This document shows, one piece after another, positions 1 through 6,004 of a stretch of 11,702 nt of DNA; position 1 is the stretch's first letter, and each line of letters begins with the position of its first letter. Source of the DNA: Gammaproteobacteria bacterium (GTDB lineage Bacteria > Pseudomonadota > Gammaproteobacteria > Methylococcales > UBA2780); contig QNFJ01000049.1 of assembly GCA_003646305.1 (NCBI GenBank), positions 1-11,702 on the forward strand, written 5' to 3'. The position numbers and the translations under genes are program-made. The notes below the pieces were generated by a model. That model was not told the origin of the DNA. It saw only the letters and a list, made by a program, of their open reading frames with translations, and did not search any database.

Positions 1-8
1 ACGCTCAC

Positions 9-614
9 TCACAAAAGCCCTTCTTCACCCAAGGCTTTTTGTACGGCATCTCTAGTGCTTATTCTATCTTGGTATGCCTGAAGCAAGGGCCAGGGAGAAA
101 GATCAAAATCAACGTGTGGACACCAACTTAAAACGGTATACAGGTAAGCATCCACCACGGTAAAGTCATCGCCCATCAAGTAGGATTTATCACCTAATTT
201 CGAGACTAAAACATTTAGACGATTAGCAAAGTTTTCTTTAAAAAAGTCACGAGCATTATCGGGTAATGCTGGGTTAAAAAGCACACCAAGCCCTTTATGT
301 AACTCAGTAGAAATAAAACTAAGCCACTCTTGAAGTCGATAGCGCTCGATACTACCTGCAATTGGGGCCAATTTTTTACCCGGAACTTGATCTGCAATAT
401 ACTGAACAATTGCCGCACCCTCTATCAATAATTCACCATTATCAAGTTCTAGTGCAGGCACATAACCATAGGAATTAACCTTGAAAAAATCACCTTCTTT
501 TTCGATCGTTTTTTGTTGAATATCAACTTTTACCAATTCATAAGGTAAATCTGCTTCGCACAAGGTGATATGGGGAGACAAAGAGCATGCTCCAGGAGCG
601 TAATAGAGTTTCAT
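9..614 (-). CDS. gstA: Beta-class glutathione S-transferase
   Basis: Cytosolic enzyme that conjugates glutathione to electrophiles or reduces peroxides. The 201-residue length equals that of E. coli GstA. The thioredoxin-like N-terminal domain (about 1-80) holds the beta-class Cys10 in YAPGACSLSPH, the cis-proline Pro53 (YVPAL) and the glutathione-binding Glu65 (LIEGAAI). The all-helical C-terminal domain (about 87-201) has His106 in STELHKG and the folding motif GDDFTVVDAYL near 148-158. The ATG start is preceded by an AAAGGAAA ribosome site. It is transcribed away from the AraC regulator across a 211 bp gap, so that regulator is a plausible controller, though this is inferred. The gene is complete, ending 8 bp from the window edge. 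The physiological substrate cannot be read from sequence. Confidence 0.93.
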   Translation of the reverse strand: MKLYYAPGACSLSPHITLCEADLPYELVKVDIQQKTIEKEGDFFKVNSYGYVPALELDNGELLIEGAAIVQYIADQVPGKKLAPIAGSIERYRLQEWLSFISTELHKGLGVLFNPALPDNARDFFKENFANRLNVLVSKLGDKSYLMGDDFTVVDAYLYTVLSWCPHVDFDLSPWPLLQAYQDRISTRDAVQKALGEEGLL

Positions 615-661
615 AATGATTTCCTTTTAGCATTCATTAAAAATAATTTTAAAAAAGCACC

Positions 662-677
662 GGTTATACCTCTAACC
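662..677. promoter_or_regulatory. Candidate operator, GGTTA-N6-TAACC
   Basis: A perfect inverted repeat with 5-base arms and a 6-base spacer lies about 50 bp upstream of the glutathione S-transferase start codon, in the divergent intergenic region. Its size and symmetry fit a site for a dimeric repressor or a LysR-type activator. No regulator can be assigned, and arms of 5 bases may arise by chance. Confidence 0.3.
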
Positions 678-722
678 TTGCAGGCATTATGCTGCTTGGG
701 TTTCCCGAAAAGAACGAACAAT

Positions 723-774
723 CATGTTAAAACCTTGCCTATTACTGCCAACATGAAGATTAAGCATGTAAAAC
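723..774 (+). promoter_or_regulatory. Candidate AraC-type half-sites upstream of the AraC regulator
   Basis: Two direct near-identical elements, CATGTTAAAAC (723-733) and CATGTAAAAC (765-774), start 42 bp apart, close to four helical turns. A third, inverted CATGTT (read as AACATG) sits between them at 750-755. AraC-family proteins typically bind direct half-sites spaced by whole helical turns, so autoregulation or joint control of the divergent GST gene is reasonable. This is inference from pattern only. Confidence 0.3.
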
Positions 775-825
775 AATACGGTGAACCTTTACCATGACAG
801 CCAAGCTAAAAAACAAATCCCCACT

Positions 826-1701
826 ATGTCTCAACTCGCTGAACTGCTCACACAACTGAATCCGCCGGAAGGTTTTTCAGAGTCAATCTTTAAAGGTGTG
901 CATTTCATGAAAGCCACCCACCATATCCCGCGATCCCCACTTTTGTATGACAGCGGAATTTATATTATTGCCCAAGGCAATAAAGTAGGTTATTTGGAGG
1001 GGGAGTATTTTGAGTATGACATGAACAACTATCTGGTTGTATCGGTTGCTATGCCGTTTGAATGCGAGACGTTTGCAACACCTGAAAGCCCATTACTTGG
1101 ACTCTTTATTGAGATTGATGCAGTGCAACTGTATGACATAATTGCTCAACTAAGGCAGCACACCGGTTTTCCTAATTGCGTAGAAAAGATAATGCCAAAA
1201 GGCATTGGCCCTGCCCCACTCGAACTAGAAATGTATGAAGCCGCTACACGGCTAGTCAATTGTCTCAATTCAAAGACAAAATCCAATGTGTTAGGAGCCG
1301 GCATAATACGCGAGATTTTATTCCATGCACTGCATGGAACGCAGTCACCTGTTCTATTTTCATTAGCTTCTCATAATGATAAATACGCCCGTATCGCACG
1401 CGCTATAAAATTTATTCATGACCACTATTCAAATAAGATTGATATAGGGGAATTGGCCAATCAGGCGAACATGAGCACATCGAGTTTTCATCGCCATTTT
1501 AAGGAAATCACCTCTGAATCACCCATACAATATTTAAAAAAGACCAGGCTCAATATGGCCCGAAAAATTTTGTTACAGAGACACTCAAACGCTAATGTTG
1601 TCGCTAAAGAGGTCGGTTATGAAAGTGAGTCACAATTTAGTCGTGAATTTAAACGATATTTTGATGAGCTTCCTTCAAGTTTAAAAAACAGACAGAAATA
1701 G
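826..1701 (+). CDS. AraC-family transcriptional regulator (AraC_N type)
   Basis: Cytoplasmic DNA-binding regulator of 291 residues. The N-terminal half (about 10-160) matches the AraC_N sensor domain found beside oxidoreductase genes, with the signature region SPLLYDSGIYIIAQGNKVGY and the following YLVVSVAMPFECET. The C-terminal HTH_18 domain carries two helix-turn-helix units, near 205-225 (IGELANQANMSTSSFHRHF) and 257-276 (VAKEVGYESESQFSREFKRY). I chose ATG 826 because the family begins shortly before this sequence. A GTG at 781 is in frame and would add 15 residues. Neither start has a convincing Shine-Dalgarno site. The gene lies 29 bp before a YdhR-type monooxygenase and the acuI relic, which are likely regulatory targets by context. 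The effector is unknown. Confidence 0.9.
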   Translation: MSQLAELLTQLNPPEGFSESIFKGVHFMKATHHIPRSPLLYDSGIYIIAQGNKVGYLEGEYFEYDMNNYLVVSVAMPFECETFATPESPLLGLFIEIDAVQLYDIIAQLRQHTGFPNCVEKIMPKGIGPAPLELEMYEAATRLVNCLNSKTKSNVLGAGIIREILFHALHGTQSPVLFSLASHNDKYARIARAIKFIHDHYSNKIDIGELANQANMSTSSFHRHFKEITSESPIQYLKKTRLNMARKILLQRHSNANVVAKEVGYESESQFSREFKRYFDELPSSLKNRQK

Positions 1702-1730
1702 CAGCTAAGCAACCCATTAAGGAAAAGAGC

Positions 1731-2054
1731 ATGATTACCACTATTGTTAATTTCACGCCTCCGTCAGCCATTACGCTAGAAGATGCTACGGACTTATTTG
1801 AAAAGGGTGCAGACAATTATCGAGTCGTTCCGGGACTCATTAGGAAGTACTATTTATTATCTAATGACGGCAGCACGGCAGGCGGTGTTTATTTGTGGGA
1901 AAGTAAAGAAAAAGCAGACGCTTTCTACAACCAAGAATGGCTTCAGCTCATCGAAGATAAATACCATTGCAAGCCTATTATTAGTTATTTTCAAACACCT
2001 GTTATTGTAGATAATTTTGCCGACAGTCTTATTGTTGAACGCCCAAAACCCTAA
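1731..2054 (+). CDS. YdhR-family putative monooxygenase (dimeric alpha-beta barrel)
   Basis: Small cytosolic protein of 107 residues, matching the length and pattern of the YdhR-type ferredoxin-like dimeric barrel family. Typical elements are the opening strand MITTIVNFTPP, the VPGLIRKYYLLS segment near 34-45, the AGGVYLWESKEKADAFY core near 51-67, and the PIISYFQTPVIVDN tail near 82-95. Members are cofactor-free and proposed to oxygenate aromatic or quinone-like compounds, but few have proven activity. An AGGAAA ribosome site precedes the ATG. It starts 29 bp after the AraC regulator on the same strand, so the two are probably co-transcribed. The next downstream sequence is the acuI fragment, suggesting that an oxidoreductase once completed this unit. 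Confidence 0.8.
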   Translation: MITTIVNFTPPSAITLEDATDLFEKGADNYRVVPGLIRKYYLLSNDGSTAGGVYLWESKEKADAFYNQEWLQLIEDKYHCKPIISYFQTPVIVDNFADSLIVERPKP

Positions 2055-2105
2055 ATTAAAAAATAGAATTCAGCCTGCTAATTTGATTTCATTGTAATCA
2101 GAAGT

Positions 2106-2467
2106 CATTTAGGGAAAGAAAGGTGGGCTGGTGTTGTCGATAGTGTCGGTTCAACCACGCTTGCCAACGCCATCTCTCAGGTCAAACGATATGGCTGTGT
2201 GGCTGCTTGTGGGCTAGCGGGTGGTTTCGACTTGCCTGCAACTGTTTTCCCTTTCATTCTTAGAGGAGTTGTACTCGCGGGAGTTGACTTGTGATGGCAC
2301 CAATGGAATTACGTCTAGAGGCATGGGAGCGCTTAGCCAAAGACTTACCAACAGAAAAGATTAATGACATCAGCTCAACCCAACCCATGTCCCAGTTAAC
2401 TCGGTTAGCTGATGATATTGTCGCCGGAAAAACACGAGGCCGTATCATTATTGATGTAAACGCATAG
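2106..2467 (+). pseudogene. acuI: acuI/yhdH-type acrylyl-CoA reductase, 3' remnant, frameshifted
   Basis: Only the last third of an MDR-superfamily NADPH-dependent quinone oxidoreductase remains. Translation from 2106 gives HLGKERWAGVVDSVGS, then GCVAACGLAGGFDLP and FPFILRGVVLAGVDL, all typical of AcuI/YhdH, and meets a TGA at about 2292. Family sequence then continues in another frame, VMAPMELRLEAWERLAKDLP and later ADDIVAGKTRGRIIIDV, to the TAG at 2465-2467. The jump needs one lost base around 2290. The first roughly 200 codons, including most of the NADPH-binding fold, are absent, and no start codon or ribosome site precedes the fragment. AcuI reduces acryloyl-CoA, a toxic intermediate of DMSP breakdown; the relic is surely inactive. 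Confidence 0.85.
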
Positions 2468-2513
2468 TCTCGTCACCAGGCACTATTTTTAAATAACGGT
2501 AACGCACAAAGAA
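2463..2513 (+). repeat. Imperfect 51-52 bp direct repeat, copy 1
   Basis: This copy begins with CATAG, overlapping the stop codon of the acuI relic, and ends at CAAAGAA. The second copy is at 5929-5980 in the same orientation. The 3' core (2482-2513) matches with one substitution and one missing T; the 5' part matches at about 17 of 23 positions. Shared core: AAATAACGGTAACGC. The type of element is unknown. Confidence 0.75.
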
Positions 2514-2795
2514 CTTACCATGTCTCAACTCGATCATATAACAGCACTACAGGGACTCATCCTCGTGAATATAATGACTGGATAAAAACGGGTCCTCAAG
2601 TAGATTCCGCACAGATTTAACCTCAAGCGAGGATTATCGACTCAATAGGCAAGCTCTATCTGAAGAATGAATTCTATGGGGTACTATAATCAAATATGTG
2701 GAAAAACAATGTCACCGCGCAAAGGTCTCGTGTTGAATATGAGTTATAAGCTGCCATTCCACTAAAAATGAATACCAACGAAAGGAGTAAATTTT
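2468..2795. other. Gene-free gap with possible coding debris
   Basis: This 328 bp stretch contains the first direct-repeat copy, a candidate promoter for the downstream exported protein, and no intact gene. Two short plus-strand segments read like protein without usable starts: a 50-codon stretch in the acuI stop frame ending at about 2620 (ending GPQVDSAQI), and a following stretch of about 22 residues beginning PQARIIDSIGKLYL near 2621. I recognise neither. They may be remnants of a lost gene or chance reading frames. Confidence 0.5.
2685..2690 (+). promoter_or_regulatory. Candidate -10 box TATAAT for the PEBP gene
   Basis: A perfect TATAAT hexamer lies about 105 bp upstream of the PEBP start codon. 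The hexamer 17 bp upstream (GAAGAA) is a poor -35, so an activator or another promoter may be involved. Confidence 0.3.
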
Positions 2796-3347
2796 ATGAA
2801 AAAATATTTTATTGTTTTAATCTGCGCTCTTGGCACACTGGCTATCAGCAATGTACAGGCTGAAGGTTTTAGTTTATCTAGCCTCGATATTAATGGGCAA
2901 ATAACAAATAAACAGGTGTTTGCCGGATACGGCTGTGAAGGCGACAACATTTCTCCTCAATTGAACTGGGATAATGCACCCGAAGGTACAAAAAGTTTCG
3001 CCATTACCATGTACGATCCAGATGCCCCAACGGGTAGTGGTTGGTGGCATTGGGTCATCATTGATATTCCAACATCAACGAATTCACTAAAATCTAATGC
3101 GGGGAACATCAAATCAGCCATAGCGCCTAAAGGTAGCATTCAAATTCCTACCGACTTTGGTGCAGCTGGTTATGGTGGCCCATGTCCACCAAAAGGAGCT
3201 GGCGCTCATCAATACATTTTCACAATCTATGCGCTTAAAGTAGAGAGCCTTGGCTTAAAGGCAGATGCAAGCCCTGCATTGGTTGGTTTTTACCTTGGCC
3301 AAAATACCTTGGCTAAAGCATCTGTTGTGGGTTATTACGGTAGATAA
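2796..3347 (+). CDS. Exported YbhB/YbcL-family (PEBP, Raf kinase inhibitor-like) protein
   Basis: Periplasmic protein of 183 residues from the phosphatidylethanolamine-binding protein superfamily. The start MKKYFIVLICALGTLAIS is a Sec signal peptide with probable cleavage after NVQA (residue 22). The mature part has the family anion-pocket motifs: MYDPDAPTGSGWWHWV (about 72-87), GAAGYGGPCPPKGAGAHQY (about 122-140) and the C-terminal AKASVVGYYGR. The two cysteines at about 47 and 130 could pair in the periplasm. An AAAGGAG ribosome site lies 8 bp before the ATG. Bacterial members bind small anions or phospholipid head groups, but their roles are mostly unknown. The gene stands alone on the plus strand, convergent with the soxCD pair, 51 bp apart. 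Confidence 0.9.
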   Translation: MKKYFIVLICALGTLAISNVQAEGFSLSSLDINGQITNKQVFAGYGCEGDNISPQLNWDNAPEGTKSFAITMYDPDAPTGSGWWHWVIIDIPTSTNSLKSNAGNIKSAIAPKGSIQIPTDFGAAGYGGPCPPKGAGAHQYIFTIYALKVESLGLKADASPALVGFYLGQNTLAKASVVGYYGR

Positions 3348-3356
3348 ATAGAGTCA

Positions 3357-3372
3357 AAGCCTCACTCGGCTT
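3357..3372. terminator. Weak hairpin between convergent genes
   Basis: AAGCC and GGCTT form a 5 bp stem with a 6-base loop, 9 bp after the PEBP stop. A TTTTTT run follows 14 bases later on the plus strand. The position between two convergent genes suits a shared terminator, but the stem is short and the T-run is not adjacent. Confidence 0.3.
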
Positions 3373-3398
3373 GGAGCTAGATATTCTTTTTTAAGAGC

Positions 3399-3971
3399 TT
3401 ATTTTTTAACAGTATTTTCTTGTTTTTCAGCACCAGGCCTAGGCCACACAAAAAAACCGTCCTTGTTTGGCATATTAATGTCCGTCAATGATTTTGCATC
3501 GAGCACTGTTTTTGCATCGATAACGTTACTTTCACCCAGAATGTACGCTGAGATAGCGTAGACTTCGCTATTTGTAAGCGAGCCAGGGGCATCAAACGGC
3601 ATGGCTCGTTTTAAGTAATCGAACAGAATAGGCGCTTTAGGCCAATAACTCTCAACCGTCTTCTTTGGCTTGTTGGAAGATAAGCTGTTACGCCCGCCAA
3701 TAAGAGCATTACCTGCGCCGGCAACACCCTCTAGTTTGACCCCGTGGCAGGCAGCGCACTTTTTAAGGTAAAGCTCTTTTCCTACAATATAGCTTCCGCT
3801 GCCTGCTGGTAATCCTTGGCCATTGGACATAACCGTCGTATCTATTTTCCTAATGTCAGGTTCACTCAGTTTTTTGCCAAAATTATAACCATTATTATCG
3901 GCAGAAAGGCCAGAGAGCGGAAAGAACATGAGCATTAACAACACGCCGTGCGCATTAATTTTAGTTGTCAT
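3399..3971 (-). CDS. soxD: SoxD-like c-type cytochrome, electron acceptor of SoxC
   Basis: Periplasmic monoheme cytochrome c of 190 residues. A Sec signal peptide (about 1-24, ending LSGLSA) precedes a single domain with the heme-attachment motif CAACH at 72-76. The likely axial Met124 sits in RAMPFDAPGSL, a string characteristic of SoxD and related sulfite dehydrogenase cytochromes. The C-terminal NMPNKDGF and WPRPG motifs are also SoxD-like. It is much shorter than the diheme SoxD of Paracoccus, so this is the single-heme form. It would carry electrons from the molybdenum subunit to the respiratory chain. I chose ATG 3971, with GAGGA five bases upstream, over an in-frame TTG at 3983. It begins 8 bp after the soxC stop, so the two are translationally coupled. 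Confidence 0.85.
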   Translation of the reverse strand: MTTKINAHGVLLMLMFFPLSGLSADNNGYNFGKKLSEPDIRKIDTTVMSNGQGLPAGSGSYIVGKELYLKKCAACHGVKLEGVAGAGNALIGGRNSLSSNKPKKTVESYWPKAPILFDYLKRAMPFDAPGSLTNSEVYAISAYILGESNVIDAKTVLDAKSLTDINMPNKDGFFVWPRPGAEKQENTVKK

Positions 3972-3976
3972 TTCAT

Positions 3977-3981
3977 TCCTC
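3977..3981 (-). promoter_or_regulatory. Ribosome binding site GAGGA of soxD
   Basis: On the minus strand GAGGA lies 5 bases before ATG 3971 and overlaps the soxC TGA stop. It decides the start against the upstream TTG, which itself has no ribosome site at a suitable distance. Confidence 0.65.
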
Positions 3982-5284
3982 AAGTGCGATGCGTATTTGA
4001 TACGTAACCATCTTTATCTATCACCCAACTTTGGATCCCGTTTTGATGATAGAAAGAATTTAGACCTCGTTCAGCGATGAGTTGTGTGACGGTCGGCTGC
4101 ACATAACCGGTTTCATCGATGCAACGGCTTTGTATCACAGCAAGCTCTCCGTTCCACTCCCAAGGCAGTCTGAAACGGGTGTGGCAATTAGGTAGCAAGG
4201 GAGTTTGCAGCATCGCTTTTTGCCAGGTCTTTCCGTCATCGACAGATACTTCAACGGATTTCACTCGCCCTTGTCCTGTCCAAGCCAGCCCAGTAATCTC
4301 GTAAAACCCCGTCTTATCAAGGTGCATCCCCGCAGAAGGAAACGTAATAACTGACTTTGCATCCATCGTAAGAGAAAACAAACGTGATTTACCATCTTCA
4401 TATAAATCACTGTAATGTGACGTTTCCCAACGGGACAACATGGGCTGATCAGTAAATTTTAAGCTGTGCAACCATTTAACATTAGTATTCCCTTCAAAAC
4501 CAGGTAATAGAAGACGCAAAGGGTAGCCCTGCTCAGGCCGAATGGCTTCACCATTTTGCGCATAAACGAGCATTGCATCGTCCCATACTTTTTCAATGGG
4601 AATACTGCGGATAAGAGAAGAAGCATCTCGCCCTTGTGCTAACATCCAAGAGGCGTTCTTTTTAACCCCAAGCTCTTTTAAAACGGTTGAAAGCAGCACG
4701 CCCGTCCACTCAGAGCAGCTCGTCAAGCCATGCGTTTCTTGTACAGATTGTTTTGTTGGCTTACGCCATTCGCTATAACTGTTACCCGAACATTCAATGA
4801 AGTGAGTCCGGGTTTGTGATGGAAAGCGCTTAAGTGCGTCTATAGAAAACTTTTGAGGGCTATCGACAAGCCCATAAATAAAAAGTTGATGCTCATTTGG
4901 GTCAATCGTTGGAATGCCAGCATAGTGGCGTTCAAAGTGGAGCCCAGACGGTGTAATGATACCTCGGCTATTTTCTAGCGGTGTAAACGATACCGAAACT
5001 TGTTTATTGGGGGCTGAAAGATGTAGCCGTGTTTCTGTTTCAAACTGGGAGCGCGTACCATACCCCTTATCAAGACTGGGCTCACGGCCTTGAACTTTAG
5101 TGGGATCCTTCGGAACTGCATACTCAACCGACCCTGGTGTGGACGCGTTCACTTGGTTAGCAATAATGCCCCCGACGCCTCCCGCTGTTAATTGTGCCAT
5201 TCGGTTAAGAAAACGGCGGCGACTGTTATCCGCTTGATTGGTCTCAGTCTCAGCCACAACTTCAATTGCACTGGGCTTGGGCAT
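3980..5284 (-). CDS. soxC: SoxC-type molybdopterin sulfite/sulfane dehydrogenase
   Basis: Periplasmic sulfite-oxidase-family enzyme of 434 residues that oxidises sulfite or protein-bound sulfane sulfur and passes electrons to the cytochrome encoded next to it. A Tat signal peptide is visible: SRRRFLNRM at 21-29 followed by a hydrophobic AGGVGGIIA stretch. The molybdopterin domain (about 95-290) has the Mo-ligating Cys165 in HFIECSGNS, then THGLTSCSEWTGV and YPLRLLLPGFEGNTNVKW. The Mo-co dimerisation domain covers about 305-410, with VSVDDGKTWQKA. These motifs are closer to SoxC than to SorA or YedY. ATG 5284 has a strong GGAGGA seven bases upstream, preferred over an in-frame GTG at 5299. No soxXYZAB genes are in the window, so use as a stand-alone sulfite dehydrogenase is possible. 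Confidence 0.9.
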   Translation of the reverse strand: MPKPSAIEVVAETETNQADNSRRRFLNRMAQLTAGGVGGIIANQVNASTPGSVEYAVPKDPTKVQGREPSLDKGYGTRSQFETETRLHLSAPNKQVSVSFTPLENSRGIITPSGLHFERHYAGIPTIDPNEHQLFIYGLVDSPQKFSIDALKRFPSQTRTHFIECSGNSYSEWRKPTKQSVQETHGLTSCSEWTGVLLSTVLKELGVKKNASWMLAQGRDASSLIRSIPIEKVWDDAMLVYAQNGEAIRPEQGYPLRLLLPGFEGNTNVKWLHSLKFTDQPMLSRWETSHYSDLYEDGKSRLFSLTMDAKSVITFPSAGMHLDKTGFYEITGLAWTGQGRVKSVEVSVDDGKTWQKAMLQTPLLPNCHTRFRLPWEWNGELAVIQSRCIDETGYVQPTVTQLIAERGLNSFYHQNGIQSWVIDKDGYVSNTHRT

Positions 5285-5291
5285 ATTTATA

Positions 5292-5297
5292 TCCTCC
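5292..5297 (-). promoter_or_regulatory. Ribosome binding site GGAGGA of soxC
   Basis: A near-consensus Shine-Dalgarno on the minus strand, seven bases before ATG 5284. It overlaps the codons that would be used by a GTG start at 5299, which argues for the shorter protein. Confidence 0.7.
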
Positions 5298-5491
5298 ACA
5301 TAAAAGTGTTATGAAAAGCAGCGTGAGCAAAAAATATGGCCTTAAATACTTACAAACTGATCGAGTCAAAAGCGACATCTGTAACGCCAACGGGGTAAAC
5401 CTCCATTACAAATATACCCAAGTCATATTTACTACATAACAGGCTCTATTTATGCAGGTTTCATCCGTTAAAAAATCACCCGAAAAATTGT

Positions 5492-5785
5492 TCAAATGTT
5501 AGCAGCTGTTAAATACTTAACTGCAGGTGGCGCTGTCAATAATGCACCTAATTTTTCCAAATCACCCCTCTCTGCACGCCAAGCCATATAACTTTCGTGG
5601 TCCGCACGAACGTTCCATTTCTCTAGCAGCACAATGTTTAAAGGGTCGTCATCATTACTGGTAACAATAACACCCTGACAACCTTTATAAGCTCGTGTAT
5701 CTGGCAATATAGCTTCGAGTGTATTTAATAGTGTTTCACGGTTTTCTGGACTAACTTGTAAATCTAACGTAACGTCAATGGACAT
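5492..5785 (-). CDS. Antibiotic biosynthesis monooxygenase (ABM) family protein, putative quinol monooxygenase
   Basis: Small cytosolic protein of 97 residues with the ABM ferredoxin-like fold that works as a dimer. Typical features are the first strand MSIDVTLDLQVSPENRE, the helix LLNTLEAILPDTRAYKGCQG with the conserved GC near 35-36, the strand VIVTSNDDDPLNIVLLEKW (about 39-57), and the helix HESYMAWRAERGD, where the family usually has H.....AHL. Members such as YgiN act on quinols; others are heme oxygenases or have no known substrate. An AAGGAAA ribosome site precedes the ATG. It is on the same strand as soxCD, upstream by about 207 bp, so it probably has a separate or shared long transcript. 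This is the second small monooxygenase-fold protein in the window, from a different family than the one at 1731. Confidence 0.85.
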   Translation of the reverse strand: MSIDVTLDLQVSPENRETLLNTLEAILPDTRAYKGCQGVIVTSNDDDPLNIVLLEKWNVRADHESYMAWRAERGDLEKLGALLTAPPAVKYLTAANI

Positions 5786-5871
5786 GCTTATTTCCTTTTT
5801 TAAGTTTAAAAAGATGATATTTCGATTGCTAAACGGCTTGCGCTGCCTACTCTCAGTAGACCTTAGCCTAA

Positions 5872-5887
5872 ATTAGAATTGACTAAT
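5872..5887. promoter_or_regulatory. Candidate operator, ATTAG-N6-CTAAT
   Basis: A perfect inverted repeat of 5-base arms with a 6-base spacer lies about 87 bp upstream of the ABM gene start. The geometry resembles a LysR-type binding box and has the same arm and spacer lengths as the repeat at 662-677. No LysR gene is present in the window, and the sequence may be fortuitous. Confidence 0.35.
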
Positions 5888-5928
5888 GGGCACCTTATTC
5901 ATTTATAACCTTGTATGCCCGTTTGAAC

Positions 5929-5980
5929 CATAGCCTTGTCACTGTGTACTATTTTTTAAATAACGGTAACGCGCAAAGAA
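5929..5980 (+). repeat. Imperfect 51-52 bp direct repeat, copy 2
   Basis: Same orientation as copy 1 at 2463-2513, about 3.47 kb away, with about 44 of 52 aligned positions identical. It lies 24 bp from the 3' end of the patatin gene and upstream of the ABM gene. Read in one plus-strand frame both copies encode FLNNGNAQR, and the only core substitution (GCA/GCG) is silent there, but an indel breaks the frame further upstream. Confidence 0.75.
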
Positions 5981-6004
5981 GAGTTTTTTCAATTTAGCGT
6001 CCCA

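Noticed and set aside
826..838. Exact 13 bp match ATGTCTCAACTCG at 826-838 and 2520-2532, at a start codon in the first place
   Set aside because: About one 13-mer match is expected by chance in a window this size, flanks do not match, and the second ATG opens only a 21-codon frame.
2260..2448. Minus-strand open frame of about 62 codons across the acuI relic
   Set aside because: The opposite strand carries clear AcuI homology, so this is an antisense shadow.
5343..5369. Possible soxC promoter TTGACT with TATTTA on the minus strand
   Set aside because: The spacer is 15 bases and the -10 is poor, so I did not list it as a feature.
5929..5980. The direct repeat as an integron attC site
   Set aside because: I could not find the paired RYYYAAC and GTTRRRY ends around a folded core, and no integrase is in the window.
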